Source: Hysterangium stoloniferum
Taxonomy: Eukaryota > Basidiomycota > Agaricomycetes > Hysterangiales > Hysterangiaceae
NCBI GenBank assembly: GCA_015178975.1
Contig: WHVD01000061.1
Span: forward strand, 186,001 to 250,000
DNA length: 64,000 bases
Direction: 5' to 3'
Both the position numbers and the translations under genes were made by a program. The stretch's first letter is position 1. The number at the start of each line of letters is the position of its first letter. Of the stretch, positions 32,436 to 44,944 are shown piece after piece. The notes beneath the pieces were generated by a model. The model saw only the letters and a program-made list of their open reading frames with translations. It did not search any database and was not told where the DNA came from.

Positions 32436-32452
32436 TCACAAGGGGAGGATAC
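32436..32452 (+). promoter_or_regulatory. Element A polypurine tract
   Basis: CACAAGGGGAGGATAC directly before the 3' LTR. Element B has the matching AAAGGGAGGATAC at the same place. Confidence 0.7.
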
Positions 32453-32882
32453 TGTCACAACCATCACAAGTCACAATATTGTCACAAACATTGAAAGGTA
32501 ATATTTGACAACTTTTCGACTCATCAAATTTGACTCAACAAAACCAAACATTATTTGACAACATCAAATCTCTTTCGACATATCTCATTTTGACATCGCA
32601 AATGATTTCATTATTAGATCATAGTATAGTCATAATGATATGAAGAAAAACATAAAAGGGCACGAAAGAAGCAAGGGAAGTCAGTTGAAATATTTGTAAA
32701 TTAGTGATATTAATAATCTAACTTGTCGTAACTTCTTCGACAAATACTTCTGTGAGTTCTTGCAACTGGTAATAGCCTCTTACTTCATCAACAGGGCAAA
32801 TATATATGTCATCGAATGAGGCTTTCGAGTTTGATCAGTAGAATATTATTCGACTTTATTGAAGAATAATTGATTCGTGACA
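32453..32882 (+). repeat. Element A 3' LTR (430 bp)
   Basis: TGTCACAACC...GATTCGTGACA, aligning with the truncated 5' LTR at 17737-18068. Confidence 0.85.
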
Positions 32883-32889
32883 CAGGGGG

Positions 32890-33373
32890 CCAAAAATACA
32901 AAAAATTGTATAGTAAGAGTTCACAGCTTGCTAAGAATGTCTTCAGAGGTAGTGAGGAAGGGAGAACAAGACTGGGAACTAGTAGAGGGTAATCTAAGTC
33001 AATTTTTGAACTAAGAACTGTAGCACACATGAAGAAGATTTATACTATGATGAGATGGATGACCAGAGGGCTGATCAAGGAAGTGAAGGGTGAAATGGAT
33101 CATGAGAAGTTGATGATGAGGTGGGAAGACTAAATGTAATACTAATCATTATAGAAGGGGTCTGAGGTGGTAAGTGAGACATGTAAGAGGAAGCAGTAAT
33201 GGGAGAGTGAATAGGATGGAGATGGAACAGAAGAATACAAGATTAGCTACTATAATGAAACAAGTGTCAGGGATGCCGCAATCACAAATGACTAAGATGG
33301 GGGTTCCAACAGTGAGCTGATGGTGGGTTTTGAGCCTAAAACAGTCACAGGGGTCCAAAATGACAGAATCCTA
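32890..33373 (+). repeat. Repeat family R, copy to the right of element A
   Basis: CAGCTTGCTAAGAATGTC, GAGGGTAATCTAAGTC, GTCTGAGGTGGTAAGTGAG and a GAATCCTAACA end match the full-length R copy. It is not the continuation of the R copy on the left of element A, because the same blocks occur again from the start. Confidence 0.6.
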
Positions 33374-36300
33374 ACATCTTACTAAAGCAAGAGATTCCCA
33401 AAACTCTTACAGAAGTATAGGATAACTGGAAAGAAACAATGCTCAATAACACTGGATGAATAGAGAAGCTGTATCACCAAAAGATGTAGTGTGGTTTGGG
33501 TCAGTGAGGCTCAAAATTTTTTCAAGCTCCAACATTGAATCTTACTGTGTGGGTGCCACATACTGCTGGTGAGGGGGGTGTTGCAAAAAGTGGACAATTG
33601 CCACAAATATACATGTTGGCTTCAAACTAAGACATAGCTATATTTTGAATGGTAATACTCAAAATACCATTTTAAATAATATATGCTCTTAGAAAAGGGG
33701 TTAATCCACAATTTTAAACATCAAAACCCAGTCTTAAAAGTAAATTAACAGGGCCCCAGTACACAGATTGATATGTTATAAAGAATATATACAAAACTAT
33801 ATCTTTTATGCTAGGTAAATGCATCTTTGAGGGCATTTTGAGGTGTTCACAGCAGTCACAGCAGTCATGACACCCTCGGCGGCACTTTCCCATGGCCCAG
33901 TCCTGACTCGTGACCGTCAACCTTTCATCTCTTACAGCACAATGCCCATCACAAACTGGGTTGACTATGCGCATGTCTGAGATAAGAACACCAGCACCAG
34001 TCAAGGTGATATGCCTGGGTCTCAGTTGCACAGGGGTAGAACACAATGATTCGAATCATCAGAGCTGAGGAAATGTTAACTGCAATCCACTGTGATGTCA
34101 ACAGACCACAAGTTTCAGTGAGACACCGGATATACTTGGTTTGGTCCTTGCTATCACACTTATTCACTTGTATGCAAGGGAAAAATGATTTCAATGCGTG
34201 GTTCAAGATCAGCGATGGCATGTGTTTTTTATCGAGTTGTACTTATTGACATCCTGGATCATGTGTAGGACCAGTGACTCCGGAGCAATTCGACGCGATT
34301 TTACAAGGTTATCACACCATTCTGGACTAATCTGCCACACTTTTTCCTGGCAAACTTTTGGTGTATCCTGATGTGAAGTTTATATTGGTATATGTCATTG
34401 CTGTAATGGTCAAAAACGATAATATATATTTTTCCTAAAGACGACACAAAATCCAGACAAGGGGGTTGCCAGTGCACAAAAACAATATTTGCGGCAATTG
34501 GATTACTGTGGCAGATAGAGCCTGAGGATTGGACACCTATACAAGAATTTTTCTGTATATGATGACCATCTCCTTGTGTGATCTGTATTGTTAGCAGTTT
34601 GTATTCTCATATTGGAATACAATAAAGAAATTTTATGGCCAAAATGCTTTCACTACCCCAAAGGGGATCATTTTGAAGCATAATAAGAAGGTTAAAAGAA
34701 TTGTCCCCAAAGAAAAGCTTCTCATGTACAAAGTTGGGGAAGGTTAGACCAGGCTGTGTCAATTTTTGGAAGTGTAAGAGGTTCTCAATAAAATAGAATT
34801 AATGGCTAACGTAAAATACTTTGCCGTTATTTGGACACAGACGCTCCATTGGTACCTTTTCCTTGCCTCAATGATAGCAAGAGTTTTGGTATATTGTCCT
34901 AAAGGAATTGAGCAAAGAGGTATAAAGTCAAATTTGGTTTTAACAATGGACTCCAATATTTCTTCAATGTCTGATATTTCCCCATGTGTAACCTTGCTTT
35001 GAGGCATAATTGATTTCAAATATCAATTATTCATATTCGAAAAAATGCACACATCAGGAAATGGAATTCGAAACCGCTAGTTTAACTAGTTTATCTAATA
35101 ATGCCAAGTCAACTATTCCCTTGCGCACTTCAGTATCATAGACTACTAATTATAAACCACATGGTAGTCTACCTTGCCATAAATTGTTTCCAAATCCCAA
35201 ATATAATTCATGACTTGGATGGGACTCAAAGGGTTTGAAGACAAAACCGAGATGCATCCTGAATATCTATTCCAGCTGACTTCGCTCATGAGCATTTTCA
35301 GCAGGGTGAACTGTGATGTGTACACTTTGTTGTTGTTAGGGCATACACTACTATAACGAATACCTTCACTCCCAACCTTGCTAAAGAGATCCGGACTATC
35401 TCATATTTTACTTGCATGTCATTAGATCTCTCTGGGATGGAAACTTGAAATACTAGGAATGTTTGCGCATTTTTGCCCTATTCAAGAAGCCACATTTGGA
35501 TACATTACATTGCATTCTAATGATCATAGTGGACCTAATACTTTCTTGATGTTGTTCAACACATTAATGACGATCTCTAGTCTGGTCGAGACTATTTAAT
35601 ACATAAATTAACTCCGGGGTCGTGGAAGAAAGCATTTACATTAGAGCCATCTTCGGCAAAGAGAAATCATCTGAAGTGGAAAGACACTAGCTCTGCTGCT
35701 AGGATGACTTAGGGGAGAAGGGGAAGTTGGAGAGGGATATGCATTTCTCTGCATGTCAACACTTGCAATAAAAAGTTTGGTTGGGAGCTATTAGGATATT
35801 TTGTGACCTTATTCCTCTCATAGAGTCGAGTTTCCTTTAATACTTTCCAAATTTCCCCAAGTAGCCAAGCAAGCCAGGCTATTTCTGTTAGGAAGGGATA
35901 ATTTAGCTGAATTCTAATTGGCTCTAAACAAAGGACGAGCTTGGCACGACTCATCAGGGGTTCCCCCTTGTCACCATACATTTCTCACACTCAAGCGAGC
36001 GAAGTTGTCGAAATGATCCAAACCAAAGAGAATACCCCACTTCTGCAGACTCTGGGAAATTGGTACTCATATGTGACTAGAATGCCTCCATGTTTAAACC
36101 CTCAGTAAACAGCTTGGACACTATGGCAGGCTACTGGTTGTCAATTGCAATGTATCCACTCAAGTGATGGAGGATATATAATTGCGGCAATCGGAAATTC
36201 ACGAAGATTGTTACTCGAGATTTAACCCAAATGAAACTTAGGGGTAGATGCTGCCTTATACAGTATGTCTAACACAAAATTGGAAAGATACCATATGGGT

Positions 36301-37200
36301 CTGTTGGCTAGCTGCACAACTGACTTAAATGTTACAACTCAGCAGGGCTTAGCACTAGTACGTTATCTGCTCTCAATTTTATTATACTCATTGGTCCTCA
36401 CCGATTTCTTATTCCTGGGGTCTTGTTGGCCTTGGTTCCTTTTACAACTCTGTGTGCAGCTTCAACTTGAAGGACCAACTTCAGGCTCCAGACAAACATT
36501 TCATAATATCCAGGAGCCTCCCAGAATGGGACTTCCTCGGGAAGCCCTCCGGATCTAAAACCATTTTACTGATATGTTGGAAAAATCCGAAAATCCTAAT
36601 CAGGCCTGTCAGCCCAACTAGGTGCCAGCTTACCTAATCCCAGTTGCCCAGGTTCTGAGCAGGTGCCCAGCAGACTGGTCGTGCCTGGTGCAGCCAAAAC
36701 ATCAGGCCGGCCAGGCTCTGCACAGACCTGCCCAAGGTCATGCAGCCTGATTGGGTCTGCGCAGATGCCCGGCACCCTAATGTAGGCTTTGACACATTAC
36801 CTGGCCAAATTGAGTAGTGCAGTTATTGGCGCAACATGAGTGCCATGTTTTTTAAATTTCCAAGTTCATAGTGCAGGGAATAATAAGTAGTAGTTGATGT
36901 TATACTTATGGTAAAGTAGTGAGTACTACTGTATTTTTAATTCATTACACCATCACCTAAGATTCATCTGAGTCAGATCTCGAGACATCTGATCCCCTTA
37001 ACATCCACACCTGTTCTGTGAATGACTGATACCTTTTCCATCCCCACCACATGCCCAAGGGTCTCATCTTCATCCAGTTTGTTCTACATGGGGGATGTCT
37101 TTCACTATCAAACTAACATCACTTCTGAGATTTTGTGATGCTACAGCAATAAAAAGAGTTAAAAATAGATGACTGTCTTTGTGCTAGTCTGTGCTATGAA
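33374..37200. other. AT-rich region without a supportable gene
   Basis: Scattered frames under 110 codons on both strands, without recognisable motifs or paired splice sites. GC-rich CAG/CTG/GGC-laden stretches occur at 36600-36780. Probably decayed transposon or gene debris; I cannot assign it. Confidence 0.4.
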
Positions 37201-37426
37201 TATTTTCGCAGGCTGCAACCTTAACTTCACCACACCATTCTAAATGATCTAGGGTAGAAGGAAATTGACGCAGTAGCTGCGGACTACTTAGATAGATACC
37301 CCAACATGCCTAAGGAAGCATTGCACTTCAAAGTTTGGAGTCATATTGGTAGGTGTGCAATCCATCACTAATTCAACCTCTTGTGGTGTCTTGTGCTTCT
37401 ACATTCACATCATTGACTCTGTATAG

Positions 37427-37548
37427 ATCTCAAAGGAATTGATGAGATCCATATTAAATTCAAATTCAGGATGCCTTTTAAGCCTTTTGAACAACTAATG
37501 GGCATTTTTCCAGAGGCAAGTAAGGAATACATATACATATTCCTGTAG
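37427..37548 (+). pseudogene. Fragment resembling an XRN1/Rat1 5'-3' exonuclease
   Basis: After a GTAGGT...TATAG intron the frame reads DLKGIDEIHIKFKFRMPFKP then FEQLMGIFPEASKEY and a stop. It closely resembles the XRN-family block with PF(K/R)PFEQLMGV(L/F)P and S(K/R) that follows the region around the catalytic core. No other XRN segment is found nearby, so this is a scrap, not a gene. Confidence 0.4.
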
Positions 37549-39158
37549 TGTCTAGAGTAAGCACATGGTATTGAATATTCCCACTAGCTCATTTGGCATC
37601 TCAGACTGTCTTCTGTATAATGTAAGCTTTCTCTTCCAGCCCCCTTGTACACAATGGATTTGGAGCTGACTGTGAGAGGTGCTTAGCATGGATCTGTACA
37701 ATCAGGGATTCAGAGGCCACATTGCTTGAAATTGAGCTATCCTCTGATGAAGAAGAAATTTATGTATAATATCCATTCATTTATTTTATTAGTAGACTAC
37801 ACTACATGTTTACAAATCCCAGTTTTTACCTGTGGCCTGGGCTCAAGCTGGGCTGAGTCCAGCCCAAGCCATCTCTTAAAGCCTGGCCTGAGCTATTGGG
37901 AGGCCCAAGCTGTCAAAGCCAGGCCTAAGCTGGGGCTTTCAGGCCAGGCTGGGCCTTGCCAATCATTAGGCTGTTCAAGTACTCAAATTAAACTTTCCAA
38001 AATAAAATATTCAGTATTCTTCTGGAGGCCAACATGGTGGCCAAGAAAATATCAAATATCATACATTGCATGACATATATACTGGAGTCAGTATTCTGCT
38101 CACAGCCCAAAATAAAATAAAGTGTAAGTTCAAGTTTAGAAACCAGTCTTTTTCAGCTTAAAAAAGTCTAATGTTCTAACTTGCAGAATAAAAAAGTGCT
38201 CTTTCAACAATAGCCCTCTTCATTTATGGAAAAACCTGTTTCACAACCCTTTGATGTTTCACAAGAAGTACTTATGAAAACCCTAGCATTCTATTGCTCC
38301 TTGAGGTAGAATGGACATAGGTATTTTTGGCATGGAAAATGATTTAGTAGCCTCAGAGGATAACAGTGAAGAGTTTGAACCTTACAGAATAACTTCAGGA
38401 GGTGTAAGGGGACACTCAATTCCTTGTCCCTTTTGATTTCAGTATTGTTTCTTTTAATATTTCTTCCCAATTATTGGATAGTTCCAATTCCCCTTCTAAG
38501 GCCACCAGTCTCCTAATAAGTTCATCTGATTGACCTAACCCTAAGAGACTCATTGGTACTATTTCTTTTAATTTTGCTACATTTTTTTGAGACTTCTCTA
38601 GGAATATTTCTAAGGTACAGTAAATAGTTAATGCCCATTGGGGTGAGCTGTCATTCTATTTATAGACATCCCATGTTTCAAAGTATCTAACAGCAGCCCC
38701 CCTCCTTATCCATTTCTCTTTGGATATCCTGCTGCTAGGAGGATAAACAAAAACATTAAAAATTATTTACTCAATCAAGTATATATATTTACACTGTTTG
38801 GCAAAGAATTAGTATTGCATAAAATCCAGTCCATCAAGTATCACTCTGGAGAACAGGAAAGTGTTAATATACATATATGTATGCTGTATTAGATAAAAGT
38901 TAGTCAAACAATCATCTGTAGATTATCCTTTTGGAATAAGTTGCACAACATGGATTGGTAAGCTAGATTGTTCTGGTTATGTTTCTGAATAAAATCAAGT
39001 TAAATTATGTTAACTATTTTGCAGAGTCACACAGATACATACATATTGTACATAAGTGCACATCAGCCCTCTAGCTCTCCACACTAGTCCTCCTGCTGCT
39101 TGACCCCTTACCATGCAATGAAGTCTATTCTAATACTACATTGTAGACTGACAAACTC
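37549..39158. other. Non-coding or decayed sequence
   Basis: 37815-37965 is rich in GGCCTGG/CCAGGCC and AGCCCAAGC/GCTTGGGCT, i.e. local inverted repeats. At 38400-38612 the minus strand has an open stretch (VAKLKEIVPMSLLGLGQSDE, LIRRLVALEGELELSNNWEE) without a start codon, possibly a helical Gag-like remnant. Nothing firmer. Confidence 0.3.
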
Positions 39159-39965
39159 CTAGTTACCACAGCATAAGAACATGTTTGCATCAACCATATC
39201 ATTCAAGTAGTACATCCTGTCAGCTCCACCAAATGTTGGGATCATGTGGCATGCCCACACCACATACTTGAGAAAAATTATACTTCTTCCCTTCTCCTCA
39301 AATACCTGGCAGTTCTTCCAATATGTTTTTGGTTTCCACTTAGCTTCCTTTAGCCACTGGACAAGTGCCATATCCACTGTCTGTCCTGACCGTAGGATAC
39401 AGGAGAATACAAACAGCAGATGACCATAGCTCACTGGGTTTGTGTTAATAAGGATGCAGTCATATCGAGGGTGGCCATGAAAGGATGGATTACAGCGTGC
39501 AATGTCTTTCTTAACCTTCCAGTCCTCAAGAGATGTGTAGTGAATATGGACACATTTGTAAGGAATAATCTGTAATGTTGTCAAACTAAGTCTAGAAAAT
39601 GAATCAATATTTACCTTGTATCCTGTTAAAATGATTTCACTTGGAGCAAGATATTGTCTAACAACATTGGAGATATCCTCTGTAAGAGTGTGAAGGATGG
39701 GATTATCAGGAAACTCTGTAGACAGCTTTGATATCATTAGGCAATACTGAGGAGACCCAAGCCTCCAGTGATTGTTGTCTATTGGTGCTGTCAGCTCTTT
39801 GTTGGTGTTATTTTCTTCATGGTTGTCATCATACAGGGCCTTCAGCTCTTTAATCTCATTGTCATAGGTTTCAACATCCATTGCAATATAGGCTAGTACC
39901 TCCTTGTTTGCATCAATGGTGACTATCTGAAGTGAGCTTTAATTAGATGTTCAATAGGAGTAATA

Positions 39966-41565
39966 CAGTAGGCAACAAAACCCTTACAATGTTTTGCACT
40001 TTTTGAAAGACATGGCTATTCCTCCAGAAATAAATTCTGTAAATTGCTGAAAATATTATGTAATATACTTCAACATCATACCTTCCAGAAATGCACAGCC
40101 ACAAGGCACCATGTCTTTATTTGGTAAGTTCACATCACACACAAACCAATAGCTCATTGTAAGGGTTTTGTTGCATACTATTTTGAGACTATTATTACAA
40201 GAAATTAGTATTTAGTATGGCCCCCCTTTGCTCTAATCACTGCTGCAAGTCTTCTAGGCATACTCTCAATAAGCTTCTGACACTCCTCCTTTGGAATCTC
40301 TTCCCACACCTTCTGCACCCTCTCCCACAGTTCATGAACACTATTTGCAGGCTGTTCATACTCCCCCAGCTTCTTTTTGACATGATTCCACAGATGTTCA
40401 ATAGGATTCATGTCAGGAGATTGTGCAGGCCACTTGAGGACTATAACATCATGGTCAGTGAACCATTTCTGGGCCTTTTTGCTGGTGTGCTTGAGGTCAT
40501 TGTCTTGTTGAAACACAATGTCAGCCACTGTTTTGTTGTAATATTTGAGGGTTTGCTGGAGTTCATCATCCAGGATCTCCACATAAAGCTCAGCATCCAT
40601 CCTCCCATCAATTTTGGTTGCAAACCCAACCCCATCCCAGCCCATGCATCCCCACATCATCAGGTTTCCTCCTCCAAACTTGACTGTTCCCTCTACTAAC
40701 CTATCATTTAACCCCTCACCCACATTTTTCCACACATATTTCCTTCCATCTGATCCTAGCCTATTAATCTTAGTCTCATCAGGCCATATGATCCTCTTCC
40801 AGTCCTCCAGGGTCCATTCCAAATGCCTTTCTGCAAACTCCAATTGAGATTTCCGATGATGAGGTTTGAGAAGTGGCCTTTTTCTCTTTACCACAGCCCT
40901 CATGCCTGTGGTTTTGAGGTGGCAATGCACTGTTTGTGAAGTAATAGGAGTGTTGATGATGTCTATAAGTTTCTTGGTTGCCTGTGTGGCATTATCAACC
41001 TTCCCCATGCAAATTATTCTTCTAGCATAGGCAATATTGGCTGTGGTAAGCTTTGTAGGATGGCCATCAGAGCATTTGGGAGGTCAGGGTGATGCTCAGA
41101 GTGAATACAACTGATGGTGGCACTGCTGAGATGAGTTTGGTAACATATTTGAGCTCCAGAAATGCCAGAGTCAAGTAGAGTAAGAACATGTTGGATTTGG
41201 CTGGAGGAGAGCTTTTTCATTGTGAGTAGGGTGATTGTGGGATTCCAACTGGTTGCTTTCATCTTATATATATTGAGACAGAGTGGTCACATGACTTTGT
41301 TGAACTTTATAAACAAAGTCATGTGACTAGGACCCATTTGAACTTTAAAAATGTGTGCAACAAAACCCTTACAATGAGCTATTGGTTTGTGTATAATGTG
41401 GACTTACCAAACAAGGATGTGGTGCCTTGTGGCTGTGCATTTCTGGAAGGTATGATGTTGAAGTATATTACATAATATTTTCGGCATTTTACAGAATTTA
41501 TTTCTGGAGGAATAGCCATGTCTTTCAAAAAGTACAAAACATTATAAGGGTTTTGTTGCCTACTG
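39966..41565 (-). mobile_element. Tc1/mariner element 1, inserted in a Plavaka intron
   Basis: 1600 bp with TA on both sides (39964-39965, 41566-41567) and inverted ends CAGTAGGCAACAAAACCCTT. The terminal repeats are about 215 bp each (39966-40180; 41350-41565). The 20-bp end motif GCAACAAAACCCTTACAATG is repeated, inverted, at the inner edge of each arm (about 40155 and 41349). The flanks match a GTGTGT...CTTCAG intron of the Plavaka gene. Confidence 0.92.
40205..41262 (-). pseudogene. Tc1/mariner transposase 1 (DD34E), frameshifted
   Basis: The N-terminal DNA-binding part (MKKLSSSQIQHVLTLLDSG, IHSEHHPDLPN) reads in one frame from 41262, and the catalytic part in another from 41008 to 40205. 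One small indel near 41085 separates them. Catalytic residues: Asp in WPDETKINRLG, Asp in VFQQDNDLKHT, Glu in SPDMNPIEHLW, the DD34E arrangement. The second copy (51485-52501) is intact across the same point, which confirms the frameshift. Confidence 0.9.
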
Positions 41566-43584
41566 TATACTGTAATACACACCTGTTTCTCCACATTCTT
41601 GTAGTTAGTTTGAAAGTATGCAGCTCGGGATTCTTGCTGAAATCCTTCTCCTGTCCCTGTTGTGTAGTTGATGGTTGATCCTTTGTGTGTGATGTCATGA
41701 TAAAGATGTGATGGTGCATGTTGCTTTGGGAAGTGGAAGTCTTTCCCATACTCAGCACTCACTATCTGTAAAATAACATGTTGGTGGAAAAACTATTATA
41801 TGAGCTGATAAAAAATATGTACTTCACAGTATGTCTCGTATTCACCCAAAGCAACTTGCATTCTCTCCAATTGCAGTGAGGTGATCATATGCAAGCCTGC
41901 AAACATTCGAAATGTTGCCAAGGCATGGACACAGTGAACAAAGGATGACTTGGGTGGAAACAATTGGACAATGCAAGGAACTGTTGTCTGATGGGAGTAA
42001 GCATACCTTCAAAATATCCCAAAATGTGTTGCCATCAGAAAAGTCTAATGTAATAACATTCTGAACATTTTTCAAGCCAGGCCAACTGGGAATCTGGGAC
42101 ATGCTACATGCCAAAGCCAGTTGGGTGAATTGATTGAATGAAATAAAACCTACAATTCTGAATATCCTTGTTTCATATTACCTAATGCTTCCACCATTTT
42201 TGGAAAGAGATGTTTTCCCCATTTTCCTAAATCATCTGAGTGAAGAGTGTCATAGGAAACTGCTGAGTATGGATCTGAGTTGGAAATTGTCCAAAAGGCA
42301 TTCTGAATCACTATTTATAACAATTTGAAATCCAATTATTCAAATTACCCACATGTACTATATGTATGAAGACCATTATCCCGGAGGATTTCTTCTCCTT
42401 TTTTTTTGCTCTTTGCCATTCTTGCCTGGTTTATAATGTCTAACATTGATAATTGTGTTGTGCGAAAGGAAAACACCTTTGTTAGCTTGGTGAGTTCATC
42501 TTTATGAACAAGGCATCGAGGACAAGGATGAAGGGCTGAAGCACCCCATGTAGCACAGGTCCACACTGCTTCTTCACCATCAACAGATTGGATGGTGATA
42601 CCAGTTGTAAGAACCCGCTGAAAATAATCAGAACAAGTGACAGCTTCTCCATACAGTGAAGGACGTTGGAGTGGTTGGAGGGCAATTCTCAGTACCTTAT
42701 GATAGATTGATCGCTTGAAAAATGAGAATGCAGTTTTCTGTGTTTCTGTCTGAGATTTGGGGTCATATGGGTCCTCAACCTGTGATAATTGAATACATAC
42801 AATGAGAATGCAGTCAATCTACATTACCAACCATATGACTCACTACAGGCATCATAAGAAATAATACTGCACCTCCATTTCCAGAGCCATTTCTAATATC
42901 TCCTGGAAGAAATCCAGCCCAAAGCAGTGCTGGATGTAATTTGACAGTTTTTGAGACCTTTCCCTTGTCAAGCCAGATATGCAAGGGGAGAAAACAGTGG
43001 GGAAGGTCTGGATTATGTAGCAGTGCATTCTAAAGAAGAGATGAGCTTGATCTCCAAACCAAATTTTAACACTGAATTTACCTGAATATCCCACCAGCTC
43101 TTTCCTGAATCAATATCATCATACAACTGAGTGACTATATCACCATCATGCAGGTATTTTTTGACTGGATACTAGATCAAGTGCTTGGCCAATGTTGCAT
43201 CTCTGACAAGGCTAAGGATCCACTGCCATGGATCACAATGATAGAAATCAAAAGTGTATTCCTTGCCATCATACATCTCTGAAACACTGGACTTTTTAAA
43301 CTGAGAGAAATATTAACAACAGGGCTACAGTAAGAGAAGGATTAGGAATAATGGACCTACTTCAGGAACCCAGTTTCTTGCAGCTTCCAAGCCAGCTTTG
43401 TAGTCATCAAGGCTAGAAAATATCACCTTTCCATGCCCTGGATCAACCCAAGACCCAGTAACTCCCTTCAACATTCTTTTTGTGAACTCAGCAGAGAGCC
43501 CAGCATCAACATTAAGTTGTGCAAACTCAAAGTCAGCTCGAGTTCAGAATGGGGCCCAAGGTTGCCCCATTTGATGCCAGTGTA

Positions 43585-44310
43585 ATATATTATTACTATT
43601 TAGCATACTTTTAAACTCTTTTTACTTGAGTTAAGTAGCGTAGCTTGAGAAAGGAGATTCAAATTCAAATTAATCTGTATGTAGGAGTTTTGTCAATTAA
43701 ATCAGTATCCACTTTTATTCAACTACATGCCCATGTCCCTTTTCCGAGGAGAAAGCTCAACTCAAGGAAACAAGACGGTCAACAGATTGGCAAGGAGAGT
43801 ACTCAACTTAAGCATAATGTGTGGACCTAGTAGGCAAGTGTAGCTAAATGAGCAAGTGATGTGATATTGAATGATATTCTAAATACATGATTTGAGCCTG
43901 TATTTATACTAGTACAGGATCCTGCTTACTAAGTAATGTGACTAGGAGAATGAGTCAGTATTTCCCATACTTGACTCATAAGTGTATTTCAGAGTCATCC
44001 AACCAGCTATGGCTGGTCATGACTCATTGCATAGTCATATTGATATGACTCACCAATGAGTCATCTCCCTCAATATGTAGTCAAGGAGATGGGGTAGATT
44101 GCATACTATAAGGGCTAGAGATACCTTATTAGTATGTAATCCATGACTCTGCTGGTTTCCATGGCAGTGCCACCTAGCTACTTAGGGTTAAGATATGCTA
44201 ATTCTAGGGTTTAGAGCTAGCAATAAATCTTATGTTATCAGAACAATGACATCTTAAACTCTTGAGCCAAAGTTAAAGGATCTAGTCCTCTACTATTTGA
44301 CTAATGTCCC
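43585..44310. other. Non-coding insertion within the Plavaka gene
   Basis: About 730 bp of AT-rich sequence without coding character, with TATA-like CTAGTATAAATACAGG on the minus strand near 43905. It could be a solo LTR, but its ends and target duplication are not clear. Confidence 0.3.
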
Positions 44311-44944
44311 TTAAAGGTTAAACAAAGAAACAAAGTGGTAAAATATATGACAGCCGGTGTACATGCAGTAAAGCTTCACCAGTGGAAGGTGTGGGGATGT
44401 TGTCATCACGGTAAATAAAATCATCAGGAAGACCTGAGTGGGGATGATGCACAACCCTGATGTATGGTCCTGAGGATGTAGGCTGCTCTATGTTGTTAGA
44501 ATGATAGGGTTCAGGTTCATGTATGGAAGGTGATTCAGATCCAGAGTCATTCAATTCTTTAGACTCAAATGACATAGCACTACTAAAGGCAGCTGGAACT
44601 GTGTGAATATAATTCTATAAAAGAGATAAGTGAAACAGCATACAAGGCTCAGAGTGGAAGGATGGTTCTGAAACAAGCACACCTGGGTCCTGTCTAACTT
44701 CAATAGCTGGCAGATAATAAAATAGATGTCAATTAACACTTACCAAGTACCAAGTAGGAAATTCCTGCTTACCTTGGTGTGATTGTGATTTAAATTTCTC
44801 AGCAGCAGTAAAATATTCCATTTTTTGCTTGCAGCTGCGGACATGATTTGAAAATCCTTTGGTGTTCTTATAGGAGCTGCAGTAGCTGCACCAAAATGAT
44901 CTTGCATCAATGGAGCGTGAGTAATGATTCGGAGGATCTTCCAT

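Larger units (their letters stand above)
17737..32882 (+). mobile_element. Element A: degenerate chromodomain Ty3/gypsy retrotransposon, interrupted by element C
   Basis: Plus-strand order: truncated 5' LTR (17737-18068), gag with an 18-bp minisatellite, protease, RT, RNase H (broken at 21382 by element C and resumed at 27308), integrase, chromodomain (about 29225-29390), a 3' region with unrelated insertions, and 3' LTR (32453-32882). Many in-frame TGA codons and several frameshifts kill the coding capacity. It is AT-rich, unlike element B, to which its pol is clearly related. Confidence 0.88.
39159..44944 (-). pseudogene. Decayed Plavaka-type (CACTA-related) transposase gene
   Basis: Minus-strand pieces in order: N-terminal C2H2-like finger (MEDPPNHYSRSIDARSFWCS at 44944, then CSSYKNTKGFSNHVRSC), a disordered segment with RVVHHPHSGLP, PF*TRADFEFAQLNVDAG (about 43530, TGA for Arg), FYHCDPWQWILSLV, LHPCPRCLVHKDELTKL (about 42530), LKNVQNVITLDFSDGNTFWD (42060), YGKDFHFPKQHAPSHLYHDI with GTGEGFQQESRAAYFQTNYK (41740-41600), and the C-terminal block DIARCNPSFHGHPRYDCILI (39500). 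This order and these motifs are those of Plavaka-like transposases common in Agaricomycetes. Stops, an insertion at 43585-44310 and a Tc1 element in an intron make it inactive. Confidence 0.65.

Noticed and set aside
35040..35100. tRNA B-box-like GGTTTCGAATTCC on the minus strand
   Set aside because: No A box, no cloverleaf and an extra base in the B box.
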